Source: Hyperoodon ampullatus (lineage: Eukaryota > Chordata > Mammalia > Artiodactyla > Ziphiidae). From it: a stretch of DNA of 64,000 nucleotides. How positions within the stretch are numbered: position 1 is the stretch's first letter; every line of letters begins with the position of its first letter. Location of the stretch: positions 1,302,001 through 1,366,000 of the forward strand of contig CATKHW010000008.1 in the NCBI GenBank assembly GCA_949752795.1. Direction: 5' to 3'. The notes under the pieces were generated by a model. It made no database searches. It was not told the DNA's origin and saw only the letters and a program-made list of their open reading frames with translations. A program made the position numbers and the translations under genes. Of the stretch, positions 12,601-28,000 are shown piece by piece.

Positions 12601-13270
12601 ATCACAGTGCTCCATGCACTTCTCATCAAAATGCTTTCTCACCACTGATATCACAATGTTCCATCACTAGTCATCCCAATACTCCATCACCCCTGTCATC
12701 ACAATGTCCCATGACCCCTGGCATCACAAGCTTCCACGGCCTTGTCATCACAAGACTCCATGACCCTTGTGATCACAATGCTCCAAGACCCTGTAATCAC
12801 AATGCTCCATGCACTTGTCATCACAAAGCTCCATGGCGCATGTCATCAGAATGCTCCATGGCCTTCTCATTCACAATGCTCCATTCCCTTGTCATCACAA
12901 TGCTTCAAGACACCTGTAATCACAATGCTCCATGCCCCTTTTCATCTCAATGCTCCATGAACCGTGTCATCACAATGTACCATGCCCATCATCATAATGC
13001 TTCATGCTTTTGTCATCACAATGAAATCAAAATGCTCCATGACCTCTGTCATCACAATGTCCCAAACCCTTGTGATCACAGTGTTTCATAAGACTTGTCA
13101 TCACAAAGCCCCATGACGCTCGTCATCACAATTATCCATGGTCTTCTCATCACATTGCTCCATGACATTTGTCATCACAATGCTCAATACACTTGTCATC
13201 ACAATGCTCCCTGACACTTGTCATCATTATGCTCCTTGATCCCTGTCATGACAAGGCTCCATGCCTTTTT
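9610..13270. repeat. Long-range duplicated block, left copy (partner at about 56.3-60.6 kb)
   Basis: Rare variants match in order at a nearly constant distance from the right copy: GTGACTCCTG at 9691 and 56380, the CAGACAGCTCC variant at 10953 and 57668, GATCCGGGA at about 11656 and 58371, the TCAGTACAATGTTCC block near 11910 and 58625. The offset is 46,715 bp for most of the block, slightly less (46,689) at its left edge. Near 12.70 kb the offset jumps to 47,328, so the left copy lacks about 613 bp (some 25 monomers) found at about 59.43-60.04 kb in the right copy. Confidence 0.8.
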
Positions 13271-16200
13271 CATCACAATGATCCATACCGTTTTCTTCAC
13301 AATGTTCCAAGACCCATGTAATCACAATTCTCCATGCCCCTTTTCATCAGAATGCTCCATGAGACTCGTCAATACAAGGCTCCAAAGTTTTCTCATCACA
13401 ATGCTTCAGTACCTACTCAACACAATGCTCCATTCCCTTGTCATCACAATGTTCCATGACCCCCGCCTTCACAATACTCCATGAACATTTTTAGCCCAAT
13501 GCTCTATGACCTTCTCATAACAATGCTCCATGAACCCTGTCATCACAATGCTCCATTACCACTGTCATCACAATGCTCCATGAGCCCTGACAGCACAATG
13601 ATCCGGGACTCTTGTCATCAAAATGCTCCATGACACTTGTCATCACGATGATCCATGCACTTGCCATCCCAATGCTCCATGACCCCTGTAATCACAGTGC
13701 TCCATGACGCTTGTCATCACAGTGCTCCATGACACTTGTCATCAAAATGCTCCATGCCTTTGTCAGCAAAATGCTTCATGACCTTGTCATCACAATGCTC
13801 CATGCGCTTGTCATCACAATACTCCATTCCCATTGTCATCAAAATCCTCGGTGTACCTTGGGTTCACATTTCTTCATGCCCTTGTCATTACAATGTTCCA
13901 TGCTCCTTGAAATGAAAATGATCCATTACCGCTGTCATCATAATGCTACAAACCCTTGTGATCACAATGTTCCTTAACACTTGTCATCACAACGCTCCAT
14001 GATGCCTGTCATTACAGTGCTGCATGAACTTTGTCATCACAATGCTAAATACACTTGTCAACACAATGCTCCCTGACACTTGTCGTCAGTATGCTCCTTG
14101 AACCCTGTCATGACAAGGCTCCATGCCTTTTCCATCACAATGATCCATTCCCTTGTCATCACAATGCTCCAAGACCCCTGTAATCACAATGCTCAATTCC
14201 CCTTTTCATCTCAAATCTCCATGAACCGTGTCATCACAATGCACCATGTCCATCATCATAATGCTTCATGCAATTGTCATCACAATGAAATCAAAATGCT
14301 CCATGACCTCTGTCATCACAATGCTCCAAATCCTTCTGATCACAATGTTCCATAACACTTGTCATCACAACGCTCCATGATGCCTGTCATCACAATACAC
14401 CATGCCCTTGTCATCACAGTGCTCCATGACCTTTGTCATCACAATGCTCAATACACTTGTCATCACAATGCTCCCTGACACTTTTCGTCAGAATGCTCCT
14501 TGAACCCTGTAATGAAAAGGCTCCATGCCTTTTTCATAACAATGCTCCATGCCCTTTTCATCACAATGCTCCATGCCAGTGTCACCACAATACTCCACAA
14601 GCTTGTCATCAGAATGCTCCATGACCCCTGTCATCACAATGATCCATGACACCTGTCATCAAAATGCTCCATTTCCCTTGTCATTACAGTGCTCCATGAT
14701 GCTCGTCATCACAATTATCCATGACCTTCTCATCACAATGCTCCACGGTCTTGCGATCACATTGCTCAATGCCCTGGTCATCACAGTGCTCTATGTCCCT
14801 TGTCATCACATTTCTCCACGTCCATGTCATCACAATGCTCAATGACACTTATCGTCACAAAGTTACATGCTATTGTCATAACAATTATACATGCACTTGT
14901 CATCACAATGCTCAATGACACTTGTCATAGCAAGTTCCATGTGCTTGTCATCACAGTGTTTCACGACGTTGGCATCAAAATTCTCAATGGCCCTAGTCAT
15001 CACAATGCTCCATGCTCTTGTCATCACAATGCTGCATGACACTTCTCATCACAATGCTCCAAGCGCTGGTCATCACAATGCTCCATTACCTTTGTCATCA
15101 CAATCCTCCATGACACTTGTCATCACAATGCCCCATGCCATTGTCATCACAATGCACCATGACATAGGTAATCACAATGCTCCCTGACACCTGACTTCAC
15201 TGTACTCCATGACCTTTTCTTCACAGTGCTCCATGCCCTCGTCATCACAATGCGCAATGCCCACTGTCATCACAATTATCCATGAAATTTTTCAGACCGA
15301 TGCTCCATGCCCCTGTCATCACAATGCTCTATGCACTTGTCATCACAATGCTCCAGGACACCTGTCATCACAATGCTCCATGACACATGTCATCACAATG
15401 CTCCGTGACACCAGTCATCACAATGCTTCAAGATTTTGTCATCACAATGGTCCATGCCCTCATCATCACAAGTCTCTGTGACCTTTGTCACCACAATGCT
15501 CCATGAACTTTTCATCACAATGCTCTGAGACCCTTGGCATCACAATGCTCCATGCCTTTGTCAGCACAATGTTCCATGAACATTTTCACCTCAATGCTCC
15601 ATGGTCTTCTCATCACAATGCTCCAGGACTTTGTCATCACAATGCTCCATGACACTTTTCATCAGAATACTCCATGAATATTTTCACCTCAATGCTCCAT
15701 GATCTTCTCATCACAATGCTCCATGAAACCTGTCATCACAATGCTCCATGCTCCTTGATGTCAAAATGATCCATGACCTCTGTCATCACAATGCTCCATA
15801 ACAGTTGTCATCACGACGCCCCAAGAGGCTCGTCATCACAATTATCCATGCACTCCTCATCAAAATGTTCCATTACCTTTGTCATCACAATTCTCAATAC
15901 ACTTGTCATCACAATGCTCCCTGACACTTGTCGTCAGTATGCTCCTTGAACCCTGTCATGACAAGGCTCCATGCCTTTTTCATCACAATGATCCATGCCC
16001 TTTTCATCACAATGCTCTAAGACCACTGTAATCACAATGCTCCATGCCCTAGTCATCACAAAGCTCCATGACGCATGTCATCAGAATGCTCCTTGGACAT
16101 CTCTCACAATGCTCCATGCCCTTGTAATCACAATGCTCCAAGACCCCTGTAATCACAATGCTCCATGCACTTTTTCATCAGAATGCTCCATGAGACTTCT

Positions 16201-19200
16201 CATCATAAGGCTCCATGATCTTCTCATCACAATGCTCCATGACCCCTGTCATCACAATGCTCCATGCTCCTTGATATCAAAATGATCCATGACCTCTGTC
16301 ATCACAGTGCTCCAAACACTTGCGATCACATTGTTCCATAACACTTGTCATCACAGCACTCGATGATGCCTGTCATCACAATACTCCATGCTCTTGTCAT
16401 CACAATGCTCCATGACTTTTGTCATCACAATGCTCAATACACTTGTCATCACAGTGTTCCCTGACACTTGTCGTCAGAATGCTTCTCGAACACTTTCATG
16501 AAATGGCTCTATGACTTCTTCATCACAATGCTCCAGGCCCTTTTCATCACAATGCTCCATTCCATTGTCATCACAATACTCCACAAGCTTGTCATCAGAA
16601 TGCTCCATGACCCTTGTCATCACAATGCTCCATGACCCCTGTTATCACAATGCTCCATGACACCTGTCATCACAATGCTCCATGCCCCTTGTCATTACAG
16701 TTCTCCATGACGCTCGTCATCACAATTATCCATGGTCTTCTCATCACAATGCTCCACCGTCTTGCCATCACAATGCTCCATGACACTTCAAATCACAATG
16801 TTACATGCTCTTGTAATCACATTCTCCATGCACTTGTCATCGCAATGCTCCATGACCCCTGTCATAGCAAGCTCCATGTGCTTTTCATCACAGTGCTTCA
16901 CGAACTTGTCATCAAAATTCTCAAAAGCGCTTGTCATCACAATGCTCCATGATCATTGTCATCACAATGCTCCAAGCCATTGTCATCACAATGCTCCATT
17001 ACCTTTGCCATCACAATCTTCCATGACACTTGTCATTACAATGCTCCATTCCACTGTCATCACAATGCACCATGACATAGGTCATCACAATGCTACCTGA
17101 CACCTGACTTCACAATACTCCATGACTTTTCTACACAGTGCTCCATGCCCTTGTCATCACAATACGCAATGCCCACTGTCATCACAATAATCCATGAAAT
17201 TTTTCAGACCGTTGCTCCATGCCCCTGTCATCACAATGCTCCATGCAGTTATCATCACAATGCTCCATGACCCCTGTCTTCACAATGCTCCGTGACTCCA
17301 GTCATCACAAGGCTTCAAGACTTTGTCATCACAATGGTCCATGCCCTCATCATCACAAGTCTCTGTGACATTTGTCACCACAATGCTCCATGCCATTGTC
17401 ATCACAATGCTTCATGAAGCCTCTCATCACATTGCTCCATGCCCTTGTCATCACAAAGCTCCATGACGCTTGTCATCACAATGCTCGATGCCCTTCTCAT
17501 TACAATGCTCCATGACCTTGTCATTACAATCCTCAATGACCCATGTATCACAGTGTTCCGTGATCTTTTCATCACAATGCTTCATGCCCACTCTCATCAC
17601 TTTGTTCCATGACCCCTGTCAACACAATGCTCCATGACACCTGTCTTCAGAATGCTCCATGACCCTTGTCATTACAGTGCTCCATGATGCTCGTCATCAC
17701 AGTTATTCATGGTCTTCTCATCACAGTGCTCCATGGTCTTGCCATCACAATGCTCCATTCCCTGGTAATAACAATGCTCCATGTCCCTTTTCATCACAAT
17801 TCTCCATGTCCTTGTCATCATAATGCTCCATGACACTTCTCATCACAATGTTACCTGCTATTCTCAACACAATTCTCCATGAACTTCTCTTCGCAATGCC
17901 CCATGACCCCTGTCATAGCAAGCTCCATGCCTTTGTCATCAAAATGCTTCAAAACCTTGTCATAAAAATTTTCAATGTCCGTTGTCATCACAATGCTCCA
18001 TGCCCTTGTCATCATAATGTTCCATGACCCTTGTTATCACAATGCTCCAAGCCGTTGTCATCACAATGCTCCATTACATTTGTCATCACAATCCTCCATT
18101 ACACTTTGCATCACAATGCTCCATGCCATTGTCATCTCACTGGACCATGACATATGTCATCACAATGTTCCCTGTCGCCTGTCTTCAGAGTATTCCATGA
18201 CCTTGTCATCACAATGCTCCATGCCCTTGTCATCACAATGCGCCATGCCCACTGTCATCACAATAATCCAAGAAATTTGTCAGTCCAATGTTCCATGCCA
18301 CTGTCATCACAATGCTATATGCCCTTGTCATCAAAAAGCTGCATGACGCATGTCATCAGAATGCTCCATTGCATTCTCATCACAATGGTCCATGCCCTTG
18401 TCATCACAATGCTCCTAGACCACTTTAATCACAATGCTCCATGCCCCTTTTTATCTCAATGCTCCATAAACCCTGTCATCACAATGCTCCAAATCCTTGT
18501 GATCACAATGTTCCATAACACTTGTCATCACAACGCCCCATGACGCTCATCATCACAATTATCCATGGTTTTCTCATCATGATGCTCCATGAACTTTGTC
18601 ATCACAATGCTCAATACACTTGTCATCACAATGCTCCCTGACACTTGTCGTCACTATGCTCCTTGAACCCTTTCATGACAAAGATCCATGCATTTTCCAT
18701 CACAATGATCCATGCTCTTTTCATCACCATGCTCCAAGACCCCTGAAATCACAATGTTGCATGTCCTTGTCATCACAAAGCTCCATGACGCATGTCATCA
18801 GAATGCTCCATGGCCCTCTCATCACAATGCTCCATGATGCCTGTCATCACAATGCTCCATGAGCATTGTTATCACAATGCTCAATTCACTTGTCATCACA
18901 ATGCTCCCTGACACTTGACGTCAGAATGCTCCTTGATCACTATCATGAAAAGGTTCCATGTCTTTTTCATCACAATGCTCCTTGCCTTTTTCATCACAAT
19001 GCTCCATGCCATTGTCATCATAATACTCCACAAGCATGTCATCAGAATGCTCCATGACCCTTGTCATCACAGTGATCCATGACACCTATCATCACAATTC
19101 TCCATGCCCCGTGGCACTACAGTGCTCGATGAAACTCATCAACAAAATGCTCCATGGTCTTGCGATCACAATGCTCCACGGTTTGCCATCACAATGCTCC

Positions 19201-19982
19201 ATGCCCCGGACATCCCAATGCTCCCTGTCCCTTGTCATCACAATGCTCCATGACACTTCTCATCACCATGTTACATGCTCTTGTCATCACAATCCTCCAT
19301 GACACATGACACCACAATGCTCCATGCCATTGTCATCAAAATTGACCATGACATATATCATTACAATGCTCCCTGACACCTGTCTTCACAATACACCATG
19401 ACCTTGTCATCACAATGCTCCATGCCCTTGTCATCACAATGCTCCATGCCCTTGTCTGCACAATGCGCCATGCACTCACTCATCACAATAATCCTTGAAA
19501 GTTGTCAGACCAGTTGTCCATGCACCTATCTTCAAAATGCTCCATGCCATTGTCATCACAATGCACCGTGAACTCTGTCATCACAATGCTCCATGACTCC
19601 AGTCATCAAAATGCTTCATGACCTTTGTCATCACAATGGTCCATGCCCTCGTCATCACACGTCTCTGTGACCTTTGTCACCACAATGCTCCATGAACTTT
19701 TCATCACAATGCTCCGTGACCATTGTCATCATAATGCTCCAAGCCTTTGTCAGCAAAATGCTCCATGACCCTTGTCATCACAGTGCTCCATGCGCTTCTC
19801 AGCACAATGCTCCATGACCCATGTCATCACAATGAGCCATGCGCTTGTCATCACAATGCTCCACAAACTTGTCATCACAATGCTCCTTAAAACTTGTCAT
19901 CACAATGCTCCATGCACTTCTCATCAAAATGCTCTCTCACCACTGATATCACAATGTTCCATCACCAGTCATCACAATACTC

Positions 19983-21710
19983 CATCACCCTTGTCATCAA
20001 AATGTTCCATGACCCCTGTCATCAAAATGTTCCATGCCCTTTTCATCACAATGCTCCTTAAACTTGTCATCACAATGCTCCATGCACTTCTCATCAAAAT
20101 GCTCTCTCACCACTGATATCACAATGTTCCATCACTAGTCATCACAATACTCCCTCAGGCCTGTCCTCACAATGTTCCATGAACCTGTCATCAAAATGTT
20201 CCATGCCCTTGCCATCACAATGCTCCATTACCCCTGTCATCACAATGCTCCATGAGCACTGTCATCACAGCGATCCATGACCCGTGACAACACAATGATC
20301 TGGGACTTTTTTCATCAAAATGCTCCATGACACTTGTCATCACAATGATCCATGCGCTTGTCATCCCAATGCTCCATGACCCCTTTAATCAGAATAGTCT
20401 GTGACGCTTGTCATCCCAGTGCTCCATGACTCTTGACATCACAATGCTCCATGCCATTGTCATCACAGTGCTCCATGAACCCTCTCATCACATTGCTCCA
20501 TGCACTTGTCATCACAAAGCTCCCTGACACTTGTCATCACAATGCTCAATGCCCTTCTCATCACAGTAATCCATGAACCTTTTCACACCAATGCTCCATG
20601 CACTTGTCATCGAAAGGCTCCATTACCCGTGTCATAACAATGCTCCATGACCCCTGCCATCACAATGATCCACGGCCTCGTCATCACAAGGCTCCATGAC
20701 CCTTGTCATCAAAATTCTCCAACACCCCGTAATCACAATGCTCCATGCCCTTGTCATCACGAAGCTCCATGACTTATGTCATCAGAATGCTCCATGGCCT
20801 TCTCTTCACAATGCTCAATGCCCTTGTCATCACAGTTCTCCAAGACCCCTGTAATCACAATTCTCCATGCCACTTTTCGTCTCAATGCTCCATGAACACT
20901 GTCATCACAATGCACCAGGCCCATCATCATAATGCTTCATGCTATTGTCATAACAATGAAATCAAAATGTTCCATGACCTCTGTCATCACAATCCTTCAA
21001 ACCCTTGTGATCACAATGTTCCATAACACTTGTCATCACAATTCCCCATGACGCTCCTCATCACAATTATCCATGGTCTTCTCATCACAATGCTCCATGA
21101 CATTTGTCATCACAATGCTCAATACACGTGTCATCTCAATGCTCCCTGACACTTGTCGTCAGTATCCTCCTTGAACCCTGTCATGACAAGGCTCCATGCA
21201 TTTTTCATCACAATGATCCATGCGATTTTCATCACAATGCTCCAAGACCACTGTAATCACAATGCTCCATGCCCTTGTCATCACAAAGCTACATGACCCA
21301 TATCATCATAATGCTCCATGGCCTTCTCATCACAATGCTCGATGCCTGTGTCAGCACAATGCTCCATAACCCATGTCATCACAATGCACCATGCACTTGT
21401 CATCACAATTCTCCACATCCTTGTCATCAAAATGCTCCATAAACCTTGTCATCACAATGCTCCATGCACTTCTCCTCAAAATGCCTTCTCAACACTGATA
21501 TCACAATGTTCCCTCACCAGTCATCACAATACTCCATCACCCTTGTCATCAAAATGTTCCATGACCCCTGTCATCAAAATGTTCCATGCCCTTTTCATCA
21601 CAATGCTCCTTAAACTTGTCATCACAATGCTCCATGCACTTCTCATCAAAATGCTCTCTCACCACTGATATCACAATGTTCCATCACTAGTCATCACAAT
21701 ACTCCCTCAG
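19983..21710. repeat. Identical 176-bp segments at 19983-20158 and 21535-21710
   Basis: By direct reading the two segments are identical over 176 bp, including uncommon variants (CACAATGCTCCTTAAACTTG; CTCTCTCACCACTGATATC). This identity stands out because neighbouring monomers usually differ by one or more bases. It indicates a recent local duplication or gene conversion over a 1,552-bp offset. Within each segment's neighbourhood the TCTCACCACTGATATC block itself occurs twice. Confidence 0.8.
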
Positions 21711-22859
21711 CCCTGTCATCACAATATTCCATGACCCCTGTAATCACAATTCTCCATGCCCTTGTCATCACAAAGCTCCATGACACATGTCATCAGAATG
21801 CTCCATGGCCTTCTCATCACAATGCTCCATGCCCTTGTCATCACAATGCTCCAACACCTCTGTAATCACAGTGCTCCATGCCCCTTTTCATCTCAATGAT
21901 CCATGAACCCTGTCATAACAATGCACCGTGCCCTTCAACATAATATTTCATGCTATTGTCATCACAGTGAAATCAAAATGCTCAATGACCTCTGTCATCA
22001 CAATGCACGTAACCCTTCTGATCACAACGTTCCATAACACTTGTCATCACAATGCCCCATGACGCTGGTCATCACAATTATCCATGGTCTTCTCATCACA
22101 ATGCTCTATGATCTTTGTCATCAAAATGCTCAATACACTTATCATCACAATGCTCCCTGAAAGTTGTCATCAGTATGCTCCTTGAACCCTGTCATGACAA
22201 TGCTCCATGCATTTTTCATCACAATGCTCCATGCCCTTTTCATCACAATGCTCCAAGACCCCTGTAATCACAATGCTCCATGTCCTTGTCATAACAAAGC
22301 TCCATGACGCATGTCATCAGAATGCTCCATTGCCTTCTCATCACAATGCTCCATGCCTTTGTAACCACATTGCTTCAAAACACCTGTAATCTCAATGCTC
22401 CATGCACCTTTTCATAAGAATGCTCCATGCCCTTGTCATCACAATGCTCCATGACCCTTGTCATCGCAATGTTCCAAGTCCTTGTCATGAAAATGCTCCA
22501 TTACCTTTGTCATCAAAATCCTCCATGACACTTGGTATCACAATGCTCCATGCCATTGTCATCACAATGGACAATGACATATGTCATCACAATGCTCCCT
22601 GACACCTGTCTTCACAATACTCCATGACCTTGTCAACACAAAGTTCCATGCCCTTTTCATCACAATGCGCCATGCCCACTGTCATCACAATAATCCATGA
22701 AACATGTCAGACCACTGTTCCATGCCCCTGTCATCACAATGCTCCATGCCCTTGTCATCAAAATGTCCCATGAACCCTGTCATCAAAATGCTCCGTGACT
22801 CCAGTCATCAAAATGCTTCATGACTTTGTCCTCACAATGGTCCATGCCCTCGTCACACA

Positions 22860-25800
22860 AGGCTCTGTGACCTTTGTCACCACAATGCTCCATGCCCTTG
22901 TCATCTCAATTCTCCGTGCCCACTGTCATCACAATAATCCATGAAACTTGTCAGACCAATGCTCCATGCCCCTGTCATCACATTGCTCCATGCCCTTGTC
23001 ATCACAATGCTCCAGGACCCCTGTCATCACAATGCTCCCTGACTCCAGTCATCACAATGATTCATGGCCTTTGTCCTCACAATGGTCCATGCCCTCATCA
23101 CACAAGGCTCTGTGATCCTTGACACCACAACGCTCCATGAAATTTTCATCACAGTGCTCTGTTTCCCTTGTCATCACAATGCTCCATGCCTTTGTCAGCA
23201 CAATGCTCCATGACACATGTCATCAAAATGTGCCATGCTCTTTTCATCACAATTCTCCATATCCTTTTCATCGCTATGCTCCATAAAACTTGTCATCACA
23301 AAGCTCAATGCACTTCTCATCAAAATGCTCTCTCACCACATATATCACAATATTCCATCAATAGTCATCACAATACTCGCTAAACCCTGTCATCACAATG
23401 TTCCATGACCACTGTCATCACAGTGCTACATGCCCTTATCATCACAATGTTCCATGACCCCTGACATCACAATGTTCCATAACCCTGTCACAAAATGCTC
23501 CATGACCCATTTCATCACAATGCTTCATGACCCCTGACATCACAATGTTCCATAACCCCTGTCATCAAAATATTCCATGACACTTTTATTCAAATTGCTC
23601 CATGACCCTGTCATCACAATGCTCCCTGCCCTTCTCATCACAATGCACCACGCCCTTGTCATCAAATGCCCCATGACATTTGTCATCACAAAGCTCCATG
23701 ACCCTTGGCATCACAATGCTCCATGCCATTGTCATCACATGCTCAATGAAATCTCTCATCACATTGCTCCATGCCCTTGTCATCAGAATGCTCCATTACA
23801 CCTGTTATAACAAAGCTCCATGACCCCTGCCATCACAATGTTCCACGGCCTTGTCATCGCAAGGCTCCATGACCCTTGTCATCACAATATTCCAAGACCT
23901 CTGTAATCACAATTCTCCATGCCACTTTTCATCTCAATGCTCCATGAACACTGTCATCACAATGCACCATGCCCATCATCATAATGATTCATGCTGTTGT
24001 CATCACAATTAAATCAAAATGCTCCATGTCCTCTGTCATCACAATGCTCCAAACCCTTCTGATCACAATGTTCCATAACACTTGTCATCACATGCCCCAT
24101 GACGCTCGTCATCACAATTATGCAAGGTGATCTCATCACAATGCTCCATGACCTTTTTCACCACAATGCTCAATACACTTGGCATCACAATGCTCGCTGA
24201 CACTTGTCATCAGTGTGCTCCTTGAACAATGTCATGACAAGGCTCCATGCCTTTTTAATCATAATGATCCATTCCATTTTCATCACAATGCTCCAAGACC
24301 CCTGTTATCACAATGCTCCGTGACTCCAGTCATCACAATGCTTCATGACATTTGTCATCACAATGGTCCATGACCTGGTCACACAAAGCTCTGTGACCTT
24401 TGTCACCACAATGTTCCATGAAATTTTTATCACAATGCTCTGTGACCCTTTTCATCACAAAGCTCCATGCCTTTGTCAGCACAATGCTCCATGACCCTTG
24501 TCATCACAATGCTCGATGCGTGTGTCAGCACAATGCTCCATAACACATGTCATCACCATGCACCATGCACTTGTCATCAGAATGCTCCACATCCTTGTCA
24601 TCAAAATGCTCCATAAACCTTGTCATCACAATTCTCCATGAAATTCTCCTCAAAATGCTTTCTCACCACTGATATCACAATGTTCCATCACTAGTCAGCA
24701 CAATACTCCCTCACCCCTGTCATCACAATATTCCATGACCCCTGTAATCACAATTCTCCATGCCCTTGACATCACAAAGCTCCATAACGCATGTCATCAG
24801 AATGCTCCATGGCCTTCTCATCACAATGCTCCATGCCCTTGTCATCACAATCCTCAAACAACCCTGTAATCACAATGCTCCATGCCCCTTTTCATCTCAA
24901 TGCTCCATGAACCCTGTCACAACAATGCACCGTGCCCATCACCATAATATTTCATGCTATTGTCATCACAATGAAATCAAAGTGCTCAATGACCTCTGTC
25001 ATCACAATGCACCAAACCCTTCTGATCACAATGTTCCATAACACTTGTCATCACAATGCCCCATGACGCTGGTCATCACAATTAGCCATGGTCTTCTCAT
25101 CACAATGCTCCATGATCTTTGTCATCGCAATGCTCAATACACTTATCATCACAATGCTCCCTGACAGTTGTCATCAGTATGCTCCTTGAACCCTGTCATG
25201 ACAAGGCTCCATGAATTTTTCATCACAATGATCCATTCACTTTTCATCACAATGCTCCAAGACCCCTGTAGTCACAATGCTCCATGTCCTTGTCATCAAA
25301 AAGCTCCATGACGCATGTCATCAGAATGCTCTATTGCCTTCTCATCACAATTTTCCATGCCCTTGTAATCACATTGCTTCAAAACCCCTGTAATCTCAAT
25401 GCTCCATGCCCTTGTCCTCACAATGCTCCATGACCCTTGTCATCGCAATGCTACAAGCCCTTGTCATCAAAATGCTCCATTACCTTTGTCATCACAATCC
25501 TCCATGACACTTGGTATCACAATGCTCCAGGCCATTGTCATCACAATGGACAATGACATATGTCATCACAATGCTCCCTGACACCTATCTTCACAATACT
25601 CCATGACCTTGTCATCACAATGGTCCATGCCTTTGTCATCACAATGCGCCATGCCCACTGTCATCACAATAAACCATAAAACATGTCAGACCAATGTTCC
25701 ATGCCCCTGTCATCACAATGGTCCATGCCCTCGTCACACGAGGCTCTCTGATCTTTGTCACCACAATGCTCCATGATATTTTCATCACAATGCTCTGTGT

Positions 25801-28000
25801 CCCTTGTCATCACAATGCTCCATGACGCATGTCATCAGAATGCTCCATTGCCTTCTCATCACAATGCTCCATGCCCTTGTAATCACATTGCTTCAAAACC
25901 CCTGTAATCTCAATGCTCCATGCACATTTCATCAGAATGCTCCATGCCCTTGTCATCACAATGCTCCATGACCGTTGTCATCGCAATGTTCCAAGCCATT
26001 GTCATCAAAATGCTCCATTACATTTGTCATCACAATCCTCCATGACACTTGGTATCACAATGCTCCATGCCATTGTCATCACAATGGACAATGACATATG
26101 TCATCACAATGCTCCCTGACACCTGTCTTCACAATACTCCATGACCTTGTCAACACAATGTTCCATGCCCTTGTCATCACAATGCGCCATGCCCACTGTC
26201 ATCACAATAATCCATGAAACAATGTCAGACCAATGTTCCATGCCCCTGTCATCACAATGCTCCATGCTCTTGTCATCACAATGCTCCATGACCCCTGTCA
26301 TCACAATGCTTCTTGACTCCAGTCATCACAATGCTTCATGACCTTTGTCCTCACAATGGTCCATGCCCTCTTCACACAAGGCTCTGTGACCTTTGTCACC
26401 ACAATGCTCCATGCCCTTGTCATCTCAATGCGCCATGCCCATTGTCATCACAATAATCCATGAAACATGTCAAACCAATGTTCCATGCCCCTGTCATCAC
26501 ATTGCTCCATGCCCTTGTCATCACAGTGCTCCATGACCACTGTCATCACAATGCTCCCTGACTCCAGTCATCACAAAGATTCATGACCCTTGTCCTCACA
26601 ATGGTCCATGCCCTCGTCACACAAGGCTCTCTGATTTTTGTCACCAAAATGCTCCTTGAAATTTTTATAACAATGCTCTGTGTCCCTTGTCATCACAGTG
26701 CTCCATGCCTTTGTCACCACAATGCTCCATGACACTTGTCATCACAATGTGCCATGCTCATTTCATCACAATGCTCCACATCCTTTTCATCGCTATGCTC
26801 CATAAAATTAGTCATCAAAATGCTCCACGCACTTCTCATCAAAATGCTCTCTCACCACATATATCACAATGTTCCATCACTATTCATCACAATACTCGCT
26901 CACCCCTGTCATCACAATGTTCCATGACCACTGTCATCACAGTGCTACATGCCCTTATCATCACAATGCTCCATGACCCCTGACATCACAATGTTCCATA
27001 ACCCCTGTCACAAAATGCTCCATGACCCATTTCATCACAATGCCTCATGACCACTGACATCACAATGTTCCATAACCCCTGTCATCAAAATATTCCATGA
27101 CACTTTTCATCAAATTGCCACATGACCCTGTCATCAAAATGCTCCCTGCCCTTCTCATCACTATGCACCACGCCCTTGTCATCAAAATGCCCCATGACAT
27201 TTGTCATCACAAAGCTCCATGACCGTTAGCATCACAATGCTCCATGCCATTGTCATCACAATGCTCAATGAAATCTCTCATCACATTGCTCCATGCCCTT
27301 GTCATCACAATGCTCCATTACACCTGTCAAAACAATGCTCCATGACCCCTGCCATCATAATGTTCCACGGCCTTGTCATCACATGGCTCCATGACCCTTG
27401 TCATCACAATGCTCCAAGACCTCTGTAATCACAATTCTCCATGCCACTTTTCATCTCAATGCTCCATGAACACTGACATCACAATGCACCATGCCCATCA
27501 TCATAATGATTCATGCTATTGTCATCACAATGAAATCAAAATGCTCCATGTCCTCTATCATCACAATGCTCCAAACACTTCTGAACACAATATTCCATAA
27601 CACTTGTCATTACATGCCCCATGATGCTCGTCATCACAATTATGCAAGGTCTTCTCATCACAATGCTCCATGACCTTTGTCACCACAATGCTCAATACAC
27701 TTGGCATCACAATGCTCGCTGACACTTGTCATCAGTATGCTCCTTGAACACTGTCATGATAAGGCTCCATGCCTTTTTCATCACAATGCTCCAAGACCCC
27801 TGTTATCACAATGCTCCGTGACTCCAGTCATCACAATGCTTAATGACATTTGTCATCACAGTGGTCCATGACCTCGTCATACAAAGCTCTGTGACCTTTG
27901 TCACGACAATGCTCCATGAAATTTTTATCACAATGCTCTGTGACCCTTGTCATCACAAACCTCCATGCCTTTGTCAGCACAATTCTCCATGACCCTTGTC
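22860..28000. repeat. Higher-order repeat pair with offset about 3.5 kb
   Basis: The order of variants at about 22.9-24.4 kb (TCAGCACAATG, CATCGCTATGCTCC, CACCACATATATCAC, TCACAAAATGCTCC, CAAATTGCTCC, GGCATCACAATGCTC) recurs at about 26.4-27.9 kb with an offset of about 3.50-3.52 kb. The 25.3-26.2 kb interval between them holds two similar copies (offset about 510 bp) of a block marked by CCATTACCTTTGTCATC and GGACAATGACATATG. Confidence 0.65.

Noticed and set aside
12474..13091. 205-codon open frame (longest in the satellite), and the many similar frames of 60-130 codons throughout 3870-37119 and 44856-64000
   Set aside because: They are translations of the 24-bp monomer in whichever frame is open, begin and end at arbitrary monomers, overlap each other in different frames, and show no codon-level conservation.
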